A program made the translations under genes and the position numbers. Below, piece by piece: positions 44,230 through 53,852 of a DNA stretch of 64,000 nucleotides (position 1 is the first letter of the stretch; every line of letters starts with the position of its first letter). The notes under the pieces were generated by a model. The model was given only the letters and a program-made list of their open reading frames with translations. It searched no databases and was not told the DNA's origin. The stretch comes from Planococcus halocryophilus (GTDB lineage: Bacteria; Bacillota; Bacilli; Bacillales_A; Planococcaceae), in contig NZ_JAKVTG010000010.1 in assembly GCF_022489025.1 (NCBI RefSeq), forward strand, positions 47,450 to 111,449. Direction: 5' to 3'.

Positions 44230-45972
44230 ATGACAGCAAAACCGCCAAAGGCAGAAGAGAGAAAAAAGAGGGATTCCTCTTTTTCTCTCTTTTTTCAAAG
44301 TAAGAATCTGTATAAAATAATCGGATTGCTCGTTATTTTCGTGTTTTTTCTACTACCGGTATTGCGACTTGTTTGGTTGAGTTTTGTGGATGACGGGTCG
44401 CTAACAATGCAGTATTACACAGAGGTTCTGAGAGAACCGGCAACCTGGAAAACAGTGAAAAACACATTGATTGTCGTGCTAGGTTCGACAATACTGGCAT
44501 TAGTGCTAGGAATCTTATTTTCTTGGATTGTCGCATATGTTCAATTAAGTGGGAAGCGCGCAATGCAGTTGTTTATTTTCTTGCCATTCGTTATTCCTTC
44601 CTATATAACAACACTTGCTTGGACACAATTTTTCAGTGCCTCTGGTCCAGTAACAGCAATGCTATCTTGGCTACCAGGAGATTTGCAAGCTCCGAACTTA
44701 TACAGCATAGGTGGGATTATTCTGCTTCTTGGAATTTCCCATTATCCGCTCGTGTATTTATTCACAGTTAACGTCTTCAGAAAAATTCCGCGTGAGCTAG
44801 AAGAAGCAGCTGCAACAAGTGGCTTATCAAAAAAACGCGCGTTTTGGAAAGTTGTTCTACCCCTAGCGCTCCCTGGAATTGCGAGTGGTGGGTTAATTGC
44901 CTTCTTATCAAATCTCGATAATTTTGGAATTCCAGCATTTCTTGGAACTCCTGCAAATATTCGTGTGTTAAGTACGTATATTTATGAGCAAGTTGTCGGG
45001 TTTGGTCCATCGGCATTTTCTCGTGCTGCTGTTTTATCCGTAATACTCGGTTTAATTGCGCTAATCGGAACAATATTGCAATGGTTTTTGTTGCGCCGAA
45101 GCCGCGTCAACGAAACGAGCAGAAGTGATTCAACGCCACGCATTTATTTGTCGGCAAGTAAACAAAAGCTCCTTGAAGTGTCGTTATGGGTATTCTTATT
45201 AGTAACGAGCTTAATGCCGCTTATTACAATGGGGGCATTATCACTTATTTCAGCATATGGCGTCCCATTCAAATTAGAAAATTTATCACTCCGAAATTAC
45301 GAATATGTATTTTTAACAGATTCCAAGCCGCTATCGGCCTTGTCAAATAGTATACAACTCGCTTTTTTCACCATGCTTGTTTGTTTAGTAATCGGAACAG
45401 CTGTCGCGTATTTACGCTTTAAATATCCAGATTGGAGTACGAAAACAGCAGAACTGTTTATGACAATTCCTTATGCTCTGCCGGGTACTGTGTTTGCGCT
45501 ATGTATGATTTTTATGTGGCTTGAGCCAATACCTGGCTGGAATCCGGGAATATATGGAACCGTATGGATCTTATTTATCGCCTATGTCACCCGCTTTCTT
45601 GTGCTCCAAGTTAGGGGAAGTTATACGGCATTATTGCAAATTGATCCGTCTATGGAAGAAGCTGCACGAACGTCTGGTGCAGCTGGTTGGGTAAAATGGC
45701 GCCGTATATTATTACCGTTGTTGTTTCCTGGAATTGTCAGCGGTGCATTACTTGTATTTTTAATGGCACTCACAGAATTGACTGTATCAAGTTTATTATG
45801 GTCTTCCGGATCTGAAACAGTAGGTGTTGTTATATTTGGTTATGAACAGGCTGGTTATTCAACATATTCGACGGCATTTTCAACGGTACTCGTGCTAGGC
45901 ATATTGTTTGGCGGAGGCTTGTTTATGCTATTAAGTAAGCTTTGGGATAGAAAGGTGTTGAAAACCAAATGA
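44230..45972 (+). CDS. ABC importer permease (fused, two BPD domains)
   Basis: A 580-residue membrane protein with about 12 hydrophobic segments and two permease domains in one chain, typical of FbpB/ThiP-type iron or phosphonate importers. Each half has the ATPase-contacting EAA loop: EEAAATSGLSKKRAFWKVVL (about 195-214) and EEAARTSGAAGWVKWRRILL (about 475-495). It follows the binding-protein gene by 34 bp with GAGGAG before the ATG, and overlaps the ATPase gene by four bases. Confidence 0.92.
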   Translation: MTAKPPKAEERKKRDSSFSLFFQSKNLYKIIGLLVIFVFFLLPVLRLVWLSFVDDGSLTMQYYTEVLREPATWKTVKNTLIVVLGSTILALVLGILFSWIVAYVQLSGKRAMQLFIFLPFVIPSYITTLAWTQFFSASGPVTAMLSWLPGDLQAPNLYSIGGIILLLGISHYPLVYLFTVNVFRKIPRELEEAAATSGLSKKRAFWKVVLPLALPGIASGGLIAFLSNLDNFGIPAFLGTPANIRVLSTYIYEQVVGFGPSAFSRAAVLSVILGLIALIGTILQWFLLRRSRVNETSRSDSTPRIYLSASKQKLLEVSLWVFLLVTSLMPLITMGALSLISAYGVPFKLENLSLRNYEYVFLTDSKPLSALSNSIQLAFFTMLVCLVIGTAVAYLRFKYPDWSTKTAELFMTIPYALPGTVFALCMIFMWLEPIPGWNPGIYGTVWILFIAYVTRFLVLQVRGSYTALLQIDPSMEEAARTSGAAGWVKWRRILLPLLFPGIVSGALLVFLMALTELTVSSLLWSSGSETVGVVIFGYEQAGYSTYSTAFSTVLVLGILFGGGLFMLLSKLWDRKVLKTK

Positions 45973-47039
45973 TCAAAGTAAATAATGTTTCAAAAAAATA
46001 CGGTTCATTTACTGCGCTGCATGCGATTGATTTGGAAATCGGCGAAGGTGAATTTATCGCAGTACTCGGTCCCTCCGGGTGTGGGAAAACGACGTTACTT
46101 AAATTGTTAGCAGGATTTATGGGACCAACTGACGGCACCATTGAAATGGACAATCTGATTCTTGCATCAAAAAAACGGGTATTGCCACCTGAAAAACGCA
46201 ATATAGGCATGGTGTTTCAATCGTTCGCCCTTTGGCCGCATATGACGGTTGCAGAACATGTGAAATTTCCACTCAGTTATCACCCCAATAAAATCAAAGA
46301 AGGAAAAAAAGAGCTGCAAGAGCGAATCAACGATGTACTAAAGCTTGTTGGATTAGACTCATTGGCCGAACGATACCCTTCAGAGCTGTCAGGAGGTCAA
46401 AAGCAACGTGTAGCACTAGCACGTGCCATCGCGCCATTACCTAATTTACTGTTAATGGACGAGCCTTTGAGTGCGTTAGACGTTGAGTTGCGCATGGAGA
46501 TGCGTAAAGAAATTCAAAAGCTACACCGGGAAACGAAAGCCTCGATTGTTTTTGTCACTCATGACCAAGGAGAAGCTTTGGCTATTGCTGATAAAATTGT
46601 GGTGATGAATCAAGGCCGTATTGAACAAATTGCGCCTCCTGAAGTCTTGTATACACGTCCTGAAACTGAATTTGTAGCCACTTTTGTAGGCAAATGCAAT
46701 TTGGTTAAAGGGGAGTGGAGAAACGATCAATTTATTCCAGCAATTGATTCCAAAAATGTCTGGTCAGATCTTGGTGTGACTACTAGTTTTAAAGAAAATG
46801 GAATTTATCCTGTCCGCCCTGAACAGTTTCAACTCATGCCTCCAGAAAAAAATGGACTACAAGGTATTGTGTCTTTTGTGCAGTATCAAGGGCATGAAAT
46901 TCATTACACCGTTGAAGTTGGGGAAGAAACATGGACGATTCATGAATCCGTCTTTACAACACGCTTTGCAACAGGAGATTTCGTCAGCATCTCTTTAAAA
47001 AATGCGCCAGTTCAAACGGAATCACTTGTGTCATATTAA
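45969..47039 (+). CDS. ABC importer ATPase
   Basis: A 356-residue ATPase with Walker A GPSGCGKTT (residues 36-44), signature LSGGQKQR (about 141-148) and Walker B LLLMDEPLSALD. The C-terminal part after about residue 240 fits a TOBE-type regulatory domain, as in FbpC/PotA proteins. The start ATG overlaps the stop of the permease gene (ATGA), so translation is coupled. A terminator follows, closing the operon. Confidence 0.93.
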   Translation: MIKVNNVSKKYGSFTALHAIDLEIGEGEFIAVLGPSGCGKTTLLKLLAGFMGPTDGTIEMDNLILASKKRVLPPEKRNIGMVFQSFALWPHMTVAEHVKFPLSYHPNKIKEGKKELQERINDVLKLVGLDSLAERYPSELSGGQKQRVALARAIAPLPNLLLMDEPLSALDVELRMEMRKEIQKLHRETKASIVFVTHDQGEALAIADKIVVMNQGRIEQIAPPEVLYTRPETEFVATFVGKCNLVKGEWRNDQFIPAIDSKNVWSDLGVTTSFKENGIYPVRPEQFQLMPPEKNGLQGIVSFVQYQGHEIHYTVEVGEETWTIHESVFTTRFATGDFVSISLKNAPVQTESLVSY

Positions 47040-47053
47040 AGAGTTATTGGTCT

Positions 47054-47092
47054 AAAAGGGAAATGCGATACGGTATGCATTTCCCTTTTTTT
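47054..47092 (+). terminator. ABC importer operon terminator
   Basis: AAAGGGAAATGC pairs with GCATTTCCCTTT around a 10-base loop, T7 tail. Confidence 0.93.
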
Positions 47093-47224
47093 ATGAAACA
47101 TTTTAGCTCTCACTCATAAAAGATTGAAAAATCAGTTATAATAAATATATAACCAAATATAAATATCTTCTATAGGAATAGAAATCTTGGATGACTAGTA
47201 TGCTTCTCATAGGAGGAATGCTCA

Positions 47225-48028
47225 GTGAAAATTGCTATCTTATCGGATATTCATGAAGGCTTAAATCGAAAAAAAACTGAGACTGATATACTATCACTTT
47301 TAAGAGACAGTTTAATCCAACATGCACCGAATGTTTTTATCATGTGTGGTGATATGGCAGCAGGACCCGATACAAGCCTCGAATTGCTAAATAAATTACA
47401 AAATGAATTGCCAAAAATTCAAGTGTTGTATGTTCACGGCAATCACGATATTTACCACGAAGATTCCACTATTGCCTACGATAGATTATTAGCGTTTCAA
47501 GGCAATTTAGGAAGAGGTCCTATTCTGTTAAATGAAGAGTGGGTCGTTATTGGTGATGGTGGATGGTACGATTATTCATTGGGTGTTTCTGGGTTTACTG
47601 ATGAGGAATTTGAAATCGGTCGCTGCAGTAATTTTACATGGCCGGACAAACTTCATGCCCATTGGCCAGAGAAGGATAAAGCAGTCACTGAAAAGTATGT
47701 AGCAAAACTGGAACAGTGGTTAAAAGAACATCAAGACAAAAAAATTATTTTGGTCAATCATTTCGTGCCGTTCGATCATTTTATCCAAATTAAAGATGAG
47801 CCAACATGGGATTTTTTTAACGCCATGATGGGAAGTGCACGGTTTGGTGAGCTGGCCGAAAAATATGGTGTGAAAAAAATGATTTTTGGTCACACACATT
47901 CACGCTATCATGAAGAATATAAAGGCATTGAGTGTATTTGTAATCCGCTTGGTCATTATCCAAACGAGTGGGTCCTAGACTCGCCGAAAGAAGAAATTTT
48001 TACAGCGATGAAAATCATCGAAATTTAA
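47225..48028 (+). CDS. Calcineurin-like metallophosphoesterase
   Basis: A 267-residue phosphoesterase with the five metal-binding blocks: SDIHEG (D and H), CGDMAAG, GNHD (about residue 78), VNHFVPF and GHTHSRYHE. It resembles the TIGR03729-like group of Firmicutes; substrate unknown. The start is GTG behind AGGAGG. It stands alone between terminators. Confidence 0.9.
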   Translation: MKIAILSDIHEGLNRKKTETDILSLLRDSLIQHAPNVFIMCGDMAAGPDTSLELLNKLQNELPKIQVLYVHGNHDIYHEDSTIAYDRLLAFQGNLGRGPILLNEEWVVIGDGGWYDYSLGVSGFTDEEFEIGRCSNFTWPDKLHAHWPEKDKAVTEKYVAKLEQWLKEHQDKKIILVNHFVPFDHFIQIKDEPTWDFFNAMMGSARFGELAEKYGVKKMIFGHTHSRYHEEYKGIECICNPLGHYPNEWVLDSPKEEIFTAMKIIEI

Positions 48029-48073
48029 TAATAGTTTGTTTCTGTATTTATCATTACAAATTACTGAACTCAA

Positions 48074-48108
48074 AAAAACCTGCTAGCCCTATAAGGCATG
48101 CAGGTTTT
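48074..48108. terminator. Bidirectional terminator between convergent genes
   Basis: AAAACCTGC pairs with GCAGGTTTT around a structured loop, with A and T runs on both sides. Confidence 0.75.
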
Positions 48109-48205
48109 CGTATGTTATTGGTCGATTTCGTTAATGCTTAAGTGCCCCTGTAAAAAGAAAAATAGCACACTTGCTTATCACAGTATTAAAGCAATCAAAA
48201 GGAAT

Positions 48206-49180
48206 TTATGACTTTTTACTTGTTAAGCGGCCGAGTAAAAATGCGCCAGCTACTACACCTAGTGCTGTATTCGTTTTTTTCGTGAATACTTGTTTAACGA
48301 CCAAGTTCAAGTTTTGAGGACGCTCAGCAAGTCTACGCATAAAGTAGCCATACCAATCTGTACCGAAAGGAATGTACGTACAGAAATTATACCCTTGTGC
48401 TGCAAGTTCAAATTGCATCTCTTTACGGAAACCATAAAGCATTTGGAATTCAAACTTGTCATTTGAAATATTGTGGTCAATCACAAATTGTTTAACATGA
48501 TTAATGACATTATGATCATGGGTTGCAATCGAAGTAAACTTACCATTTAACAAGTGATACTCGATTAATTCGATATAATTTGCATCAATTTCTTCTTTTG
48601 TTTGGTATGCAACTGCTTCAGGTTCTTTGTATGCACCTTTAACAATTCGAAGACGGTAATTGCTATATTTTTTAATGTCTTCTTGAGCTCTTAGGAAGTA
48701 CGATTGAATTACTGTGCCGATGTTGTCGTAGTTTTTAGACAATTCTTCCATCAAGTCAAAAGAAGGTTGTAGGCGATCATAGTTTTCCATATCAATATTG
48801 ATGAAAATGCCGAACTGAGACGCTTTATCAACAATTTCTTTAATGTTTTCAAAACAGAAATCATAATCGATATCGAGCCCTAATTGTGAAGGTTTTAATG
48901 AGATATGAGCATCTACGTCATGTTTATGAATCGCATCAACAACACCCAAAATCTGGTTTTTTGCTTCTAATGCTTCTGCTTTATCATGGACAAATTCTCC
49001 AAGATTATCAATCGTACAACTGATGCCTTGCGCATTTAATTCTTTAATGCTGCCAATCGCTTCTTCAATGTTGGTCCCAGCAACAACGCTGTGAGCTCCA
49101 AGCTTGAAACCGTAGTTTTGAGCAGCTTTATTTAAAAGTTGGTTTTCTGAAAGGTGGATAAAGAAGTTTTTTACGATCAT
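48206..49180 (-). CDS. putB: Proline dehydrogenase
   Basis: A 324-residue FAD-dependent proline dehydrogenase catalysing the first step of proline breakdown (proline to pyrroline-5-carboxylate). Family motifs include DIDYDFCFENI, FQMLYGFR (about 245-252) and the substrate-site YFMRRLAERPQN (about 278-289). It is the monofunctional form of Gram-positives; the partner P5C dehydrogenase is not in the window. The ribosome binding site is GGGGCA. A hydrophobic tail (about 300-318) could associate with the membrane. Confidence 0.95.
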   Translation of the reverse strand: MIVKNFFIHLSENQLLNKAAQNYGFKLGAHSVVAGTNIEEAIGSIKELNAQGISCTIDNLGEFVHDKAEALEAKNQILGVVDAIHKHDVDAHISLKPSQLGLDIDYDFCFENIKEIVDKASQFGIFINIDMENYDRLQPSFDLMEELSKNYDNIGTVIQSYFLRAQEDIKKYSNYRLRIVKGAYKEPEAVAYQTKEEIDANYIELIEYHLLNGKFTSIATHDHNVINHVKQFVIDHNISNDKFEFQMLYGFRKEMQFELAAQGYNFCTYIPFGTDWYGYFMRRLAERPQNLNLVVKQVFTKKTNTALGVVAGAFLLGRLTSKKS

Positions 49181-49491
49181 TTTTTATTGCCCCAATCTTC
49201 TCTGTATTTTATAACGGAACAAATCGTTGAAGTTATAAAAATCTTCAACTTATGTAGAATAAATAACTAGGTGCAAAATTATTTTGCATTAATAATTATC
49301 TCTATCTATAATAATGCAAAAAAATAATGCATATTGCAATCTTTATTTTTTATTTTTCCTTATTATTTTTGTTGTTTATTAAATAATGCTGTGATAGGTG
49401 ACAATTACGTGGACAGTTTTTAATAATGCCAAACTTTGGTAATATAGAAAAGTAGAAATAAATATGTAAATTTATAAAGGGGTGACGACTT
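49181..49491. promoter_or_regulatory. putB/acetyltransferase divergent region with TGCA dyads
   Basis: A 310-bp AT-rich region. A perfect dyad TGCAAAA-TTA-TTTTGCA is at 49272-49288, and related TGCA elements (AATAATGCAAAAAAATAATGCATATTGCAA) lie at about 49310-49340. These may be binding sites for a regulator of putB; PutR is the known regulator in B. subtilis, but its site is not confirmed here. Confidence 0.4.
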
Positions 49492-50046
49492 TTGTCGAAC
49501 TATCTTTTTGAATCGGAAAGGTTAGGGTTTAAGCGTTGGCAAGATATAGATCGCAATAGATTTTATGACATGTCTGAAGACGAAGACGTGATGCGTTATT
49601 TCCCAAAACTTTTGACGAAAAATCAAGCGGACCAATTGATTGACCGCTTTGAAACGCATATGGATGATAAGGGCTATACGATGTGGGCGGTTGAACGAAA
49701 AGAAGACGAGGCGTTTATCGGTTTTATCGGGTTACTTGAAATTACGATGGAAATTGAAGGGAAAGGTTCAGCAGAAATTGGCTGGCGCTTAGACAAGAAG
49801 TTTTGGAAAAAAGGCTATGCGACAGAAGGGGCAGAAGCTTGTCTTACGTATGCATTTGGGCCATTAAATATGAAACAGGTGTATTCCTTTACTGCATCGA
49901 TTAACAAGCCTTCTGAAAAATTGATGAAAAGAATTGGCATGATCAAAGTGGGAGAGTTTGACCATCCGAAGCTAGAAAAGGGCAGTTCCCTCGAGCGACA
50001 CGTACTGTATAAAATTAATCGACCTGAGATTGGGGAAAAAGCATGA
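49492..50046 (+). CDS. GNAT family N-acetyltransferase
   Basis: A 184-residue acetyltransferase of the RimJ/RimL-like GNAT group (LGFKRWQDIDRNRFYDMSED, then EIGWRLDKKFWKKGYATEGA, the acetyl-CoA binding strand and helix). Substrate unknown. It starts at TTG behind AAGGGGTGA. The stop overlaps the start of the methyltransferase gene (ATGA), so the two are co-translated. Confidence 0.88.
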   Translation: MSNYLFESERLGFKRWQDIDRNRFYDMSEDEDVMRYFPKLLTKNQADQLIDRFETHMDDKGYTMWAVERKEDEAFIGFIGLLEITMEIEGKGSAEIGWRLDKKFWKKGYATEGAEACLTYAFGPLNMKQVYSFTASINKPSEKLMKRIGMIKVGEFDHPKLEKGSSLERHVLYKINRPEIGEKA

Positions 50047-50771
50047 AAAAGCAAGTAGTGGATGTATTTAACGACCTAGCTGGCATCTATAAACAAATGG
50101 GAGATGCAAATAATCTATACAATACACAGTATGAAAGACCAACGATGATGAAACTAGTACCACAAGAGTTGTCCGGTTTACATATACTTGATGCAGGCTG
50201 TACTGCAGGGTGGTATTCTGAGCAATTCGCTCAACGAGGTGCGCGAGTAACGGCGGTTGACATTAGTCCTGAAATGGTCAATCAAACACGAATGGTATTA
50301 GGTTCGAATGCTGAGGTTCTGTGTTTAGATTTAGAAGAAGCATTACCTTTTAACGACGAAAGTTTTGATTTTATCGTTAGTTCGTTAACGCTACATTATT
50401 TGAAAGATTGGGAAGCGACCTTTAAAGAGTTTCACCGAGTTTTAAAACCTGGGGCCAGTTTTCTGTTATCGGTTCATCATCCGCTAACAGATCTTCAACT
50501 AGTGGAAAACCTTGATTATTTTAACACTGAATTGATTGTGGATTCCTGGAACAAAGGAGGGAAGACGTACAAAGTGCCGTTTTACCGCAGATCTTTAAGT
50601 GAAGTTTTCGAGTCGTTACTTGCTCATTTTTTAATCGAACAAGTAATAGAACCGAAACCTACAGAGTTATTTAAAGAACTAGCACCGGAACAATACGCTA
50701 AATTAATGCAAAGTCCGAATTTCTTAATCTTAAAAGTTACTAAATTAAGTAAGGAAATTGCTTATGAATAA
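50043..50771 (+). CDS. SAM-dependent methyltransferase
   Basis: A 242-residue class I methyltransferase. Motif I is ILDAGCTAGWYSEQ (about residues 46-59; the usual second glycine is altered to T-A-G), followed by VDISPEM (motif II) and a LTLHYLKDWE segment (motif III region). Substrate unknown; it resembles UbiE/YcgJ-like small-molecule methyltransferases. Start overlaps the acetyltransferase stop. Confidence 0.88.
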   Translation: MKKQVVDVFNDLAGIYKQMGDANNLYNTQYERPTMMKLVPQELSGLHILDAGCTAGWYSEQFAQRGARVTAVDISPEMVNQTRMVLGSNAEVLCLDLEEALPFNDESFDFIVSSLTLHYLKDWEATFKEFHRVLKPGASFLLSVHHPLTDLQLVENLDYFNTELIVDSWNKGGKTYKVPFYRRSLSEVFESLLAHFLIEQVIEPKPTELFKELAPEQYAKLMQSPNFLILKVTKLSKEIAYE

Positions 50772-51157
50772 TTATAAAAGTTTATACTATTATTATTCGT
50801 TACAATACCCATATTAGTAGCATGTTCAGCTCCAGAATTTGAACGTTATAATGGAAAGAGTTAACTATAGCTGTGTTAGGTGCAGCTTATTTAGAGTCGC
50901 ATATTCCGTTCTTTTTCATAGAATCCAATACAGGAGAATATCCATTTATCGATGCTGATTTAGCGTATGAAGATGCCAGAAAAATTTCAAATCATCAATA
51001 TTATGCAACAGGTTTTCTATAAACGACAGAACAAGTTCAAAAGACTTGGACATTTGGCTTGTACAACGATGAGCAAAATGAGAAAAATGTAAAAGACTTA
51101 TTCACAAGAATTTTTAAGACGATAGAAGAAAATCCAGGCAATGCTCTGATGGACTAG
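50764..51157 (+). pseudogene. Decayed lipoprotein gene
   Basis: Pieces of a lipoprotein can be read in shifting frames: a signal peptide and lipobox (FILLLFVTIPILVACS), LTIAVLGAAYLESHIPFFFI, and a C-terminal TWTFGLYNDEQNEKNVKDLF. There is a frameshift in the early A run, a second near GGAAAGAG (about 50862) and an in-frame TAA at about 51019. It begins inside the end of the methyltransferase gene. The family is not recognised; it is no longer functional. Confidence 0.7.
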
Positions 51158-51170
51158 GAATGGTAAATTA

Positions 51171-51211
51171 AAAAGACACAAACCACTCGAAATTGAGGGT
51201 TTGTGTCTTTT
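51171..51211. terminator. Bidirectional terminator
   Basis: AAAAGACACAAACC pairs perfectly with GGTTTGTGTCTTTT around a 13-base loop. It ends the minus-strand zinc-ribbon gene. Confidence 0.92.
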
Positions 51212-51214
51212 GCT

Positions 51215-51343
51215 TTATTCGTCTTTATTGCACATGCAGCGTTCACATTCATAGATGATTGACTGCTGTTGCTCTTTGATTTCGCATCCGCACTCGCGGC
51301 ATTCTTTCATTGTGCGTATCTCGTATGTTTTTGTCGGTTTCAT
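51215..51343 (-). CDS. Small zinc-ribbon protein (YhfH-like)
   Basis: A 42-residue protein: MKPTKTYEIRTMKECRECGC, then EIKEQQQSIIYECERCMCNK, then DE. Two CxxC pairs (CRECGC and CERCMC) give a likely zinc knuckle. GGAGGAG precedes the ATG and a strong terminator follows, so it is a real gene. It recalls the YhfH-type small proteins of Bacillus, function unknown. It lies just downstream of isocitrate lyase on the same strand. Confidence 0.8.
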   Translation of the reverse strand: MKPTKTYEIRTMKECRECGCEIKEQQQSIIYECERCMCNKDE

Positions 51344-51423
51344 ATGAATCTCCTCCAATAGGTTAGTTTATTTTTGTTTGAATGCCATGGCGGTGAAATA
51401 GATGCTAGTCATATAGGTTTTGT

Positions 51424-52716
51424 TTATTTAGTTGACGTAAATTGAGCAGTTTCAGTAGAACCTTTCATCGCTGTTGTTGAACTTGTTCCACCAGAAACGA
51501 TTTGTGAAATTTCGTCAAAATAGCTTGTCCCAACTTCGCGCTGATGACGAGTCGCTGTATAACCTTTCGATTCGTTCGCAAATTCAGCTTGTTGAAGTTT
51601 CGAGTATGCTGCCATGCCGTGATCTTTGTAATCGTAAGCTAGTTCGAACATACTGTGGTTTAATGAATGGAAACCAGCCAGTGTAACGAATTGGAATTTG
51701 TAACCCATTTTACCGAGTTCGACTTGGAATTTTGCAATCGTTTCTTCATCAAGCTTCGCTTTCCAGTTGAACGATGGCGAACAATTGTAGGCAAGTAATT
51801 TGCCAGGGAATTCCGCGTGAATTGCATCTGCGAATTGCTGTGCTTCTTCTAAGTTTGGATGAGACGTTTCACACCAAACAAGATCTGCGTAAGGCGCGTA
51901 AGCTAAGCCGCGTGCAATGGCTTGGTCGATGCCGGGATTTGTACGGTAAAAACCTTCAGGTGTGCGTTCACCTGTAATAAATTTATGGTCACGAGGGTCG
52001 ATATCGCTAGTGATTAAGTCAGCTGCATCTGCATCCGTCCGTGCGATAATTAAAGTTGGTACTCCAAGTACATCTGCTGCTAATCGAGCAGAAACTAAAT
52101 TTCTTACAGCATTTTGAGTTGGCAATAATACTTTACCGCCTAAATGTCCGCATTTTTTCTCGGAAGCTAACTGATCTTCAAAGTGAACGCCAGCAGCGCC
52201 TGCCTCAATCATTGCTTTCATTAACTCATATACATTTAACGGTCCGCCAAATCCTGCTTCAGCATCTGCTACGATTGGTGCGAACCAATCAAATCCTTCT
52301 GTGCCTTCCACGCCATCAATTTGATCAGCACGTTGAAGCGCTTGGTTAATTTTCTTTACAACATCAGGGACCGAATTGACAGGGTACAAACTTTGGTCAG
52401 GGTACATTTGACCTGCTGAGTTAGCATCTGCCGCTACTTGCCAACCACTCAAGTAAATTGCTTTCAAACCTGCTTTTACTTGTTGAACTGCCTGGTTACC
52501 AGTCAAAGCACCTAACGCATTTACAAAATCCTCTTCATGAATCGAGCGGAATAAACGCTCAGCACCTTTTCTTGCTAAAGTATGCTCGATTTGTACAGAA
52601 CCGCGAAGTTTTACAACTTCTTCTGCTGTGTACATACGTTCAATGCCATTCCAGCGGCTGTCATTTTCCCAACTTGTATTCAGTTCCTCGATTTGTTGAA
52701 GTTTGTTTGCGACCAT
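51424..52716 (-). CDS. aceA: Isocitrate lyase
   Basis: A 430-residue isocitrate lyase, which splits isocitrate to succinate and glyoxylate and opens the glyoxylate shunt for growth on acetate or fatty acids. The signature KKCGHLGGK (catalytic cysteine, about residue 185) and the metal-binding DADAGFGG (about 155) are intact. ATG 52716 is preferred over ATG 52725 because AAAGGG then has a nine-base spacer. Malate synthase is not in the window; it must be elsewhere for a working shunt. Confidence 0.96.
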   Translation of the reverse strand: MVANKLQQIEELNTSWENDSRWNGIERMYTAEEVVKLRGSVQIEHTLARKGAERLFRSIHEEDFVNALGALTGNQAVQQVKAGLKAIYLSGWQVAADANSAGQMYPDQSLYPVNSVPDVVKKINQALQRADQIDGVEGTEGFDWFAPIVADAEAGFGGPLNVYELMKAMIEAGAAGVHFEDQLASEKKCGHLGGKVLLPTQNAVRNLVSARLAADVLGVPTLIIARTDADAADLITSDIDPRDHKFITGERTPEGFYRTNPGIDQAIARGLAYAPYADLVWCETSHPNLEEAQQFADAIHAEFPGKLLAYNCSPSFNWKAKLDEETIAKFQVELGKMGYKFQFVTLAGFHSLNHSMFELAYDYKDHGMAAYSKLQQAEFANESKGYTATRHQREVGTSYFDEISQIVSGGTSSTTAMKGSTETAQFTSTK

Positions 52717-52725
52717 GTCATCCAT

Positions 52726-53003
52726 CCCTTTCTGATTTGAAAAATTTAATTAACAACTGTATTAATACAGTTTGTTTTCTTGTTAATTAATATATAACAG
52801 TAAGGGTTTTTTGTCATAAGAAATGGATAAAAGCGAATATATAATGATAAAAGCAGTTATCGAGCGACAGAGTCTAGTTTTTAAGTATTGGGGGAGGTTC
52901 TAGGGGAGCTAGAGAGGTAATTATTTACTGGAAATATCGAGAAGTATAAATTTATAAGGCGGAAATAGTAGTTTATTGAGTTATCTATTTAGTGAAATCG
53001 AGG
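52726..53003. promoter_or_regulatory. aceA upstream region
   Basis: AT-rich. TTAATTAATATATAAC (52785 area) and ATTAATACAGTTTG lie close upstream of aceA; no clear promoter or operator could be fixed. Confidence 0.3.
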
Positions 53004-53137
53004 TTGTTTGCAGAATAGCGTAGTTTGTTTGCCGAATTCAAAAGCTTGTTTGCGGGATAGAGTAGTTTGTTTGCGGCATAGAACCCATTATTTGCGGGAT
53101 GTGCTGCTTTGTTTGCAAAATCAAAAACCGCAAAATC
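53004..53137. repeat. Tandem array, six units with 21-bp period
   Basis: TTGTTTGC or a close variant (TTATTTGC at 53088) recurs at 53004, 53025, 53046, 53067, 53088 and 53109: an exact 21-bp period. The typical unit is TTTGTTTGCGGAATAGAGTAG, degenerate in its second half. The array lies between aceA and the DUF1641 gene. On the minus strand one frame reads as PANKLLY-like heptads, but no gene signals are seen. Confidence 0.9.
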
Positions 53138-53317
53138 ACATACTCAAATCTACTAAATAAAAAGAAATAAGTGACGTATTTATTTCAGTTTCTTCTATAT
53201 AATAGAGCGTTTTTAAACTTTTGGAAATCTACCGTAAGTGATATGCCTTTAAAACATAACAGCACATTAAATTGAGCCATCCATGGCAAAAAATCTAATC
53301 TACCTTTACACAATAAA

Positions 53318-53346
53318 AAACAGTTGCGGATACTCCGCAACTGTTT
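53318..53346 (-). terminator. Terminator of the formate dehydrogenase operon
   Basis: A 13-bp perfect stem (53318-53330 with 53334-53346), TAC loop, with A-run on the plus strand giving a U tract on the minus strand. Confidence 0.93.
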
Positions 53347-53358
53347 ATAAAAATCTTA

Positions 53359-53838
53359 TTATTTACCCAATCCTTTACCCATACCTCTTAAGAAATTAAG
53401 ACCAAACTTAATGGTTCGGTTAATATCAGGATCACGTAAAGCTTTGAGAAGTTGGAAAACTCCTATTTTCTTGCCATTTTGATTTTGTTCTTCAGCTTCT
53501 TTTAACCCTCTGACCACACTCGATGCTAATTGACCCGTTGACTCCGGATCAATAGCAGTTAATGCGCCAGCTGCACTCATCATATTATTAATGAGATTTG
53601 TAACAGGTTCACGCGTAGCTTGTTCCATGACGACTTCGGCAATGCCTTCTTTGGCTTTGACCATTGCGAGCACGGCATCTAAAACGCCAGCATCATTTAA
53701 ATCGCCAGTAATGGCTAATAATTTATTGAGTGACTCGTTTTGTTCAACGATCAAAGTTTCCAATTCAAAAAGCTTTTGCTGACGAATTTCTTCAGAGGTC
53801 CATTCTTTCTTCTTAATATGTGTTATTGGACTTGCCAT
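53359..53838 (-). CDS. yrhD: DUF1641 protein, formate dehydrogenase partner (YrhD-like)
   Basis: A 159-residue, mainly helical soluble protein with the DUF1641 core (LLAITGDLNDAGVLDAVLAM and a C-terminal KFGLNFLRGMGKGLGK). B. subtilis YrhD lies beside the formate dehydrogenase YrhE, as here, and the family seems tied to such enzymes; the role is unknown. It follows the catalytic subunit by 14 bp, with AAGGTGAT before the ATG. It is probably a helper or small subunit. Confidence 0.85.
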   Translation of the reverse strand: MASPITHIKKKEWTSEEIRQQKLFELETLIVEQNESLNKLLAITGDLNDAGVLDAVLAMVKAKEGIAEVVMEQATREPVTNLINNMMSAAGALTAIDPESTGQLASSVVRGLKEAEEQNQNGKKIGVFQLLKALRDPDINRTIKFGLNFLRGMGKGLGK

Positions 53839-53852
53839 AGGACATCACCTTT

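Noticed and set aside
53004..53137. CRISPR array
   Set aside because: Same reasons: short period, no spacers of uniform length, no cas genes.
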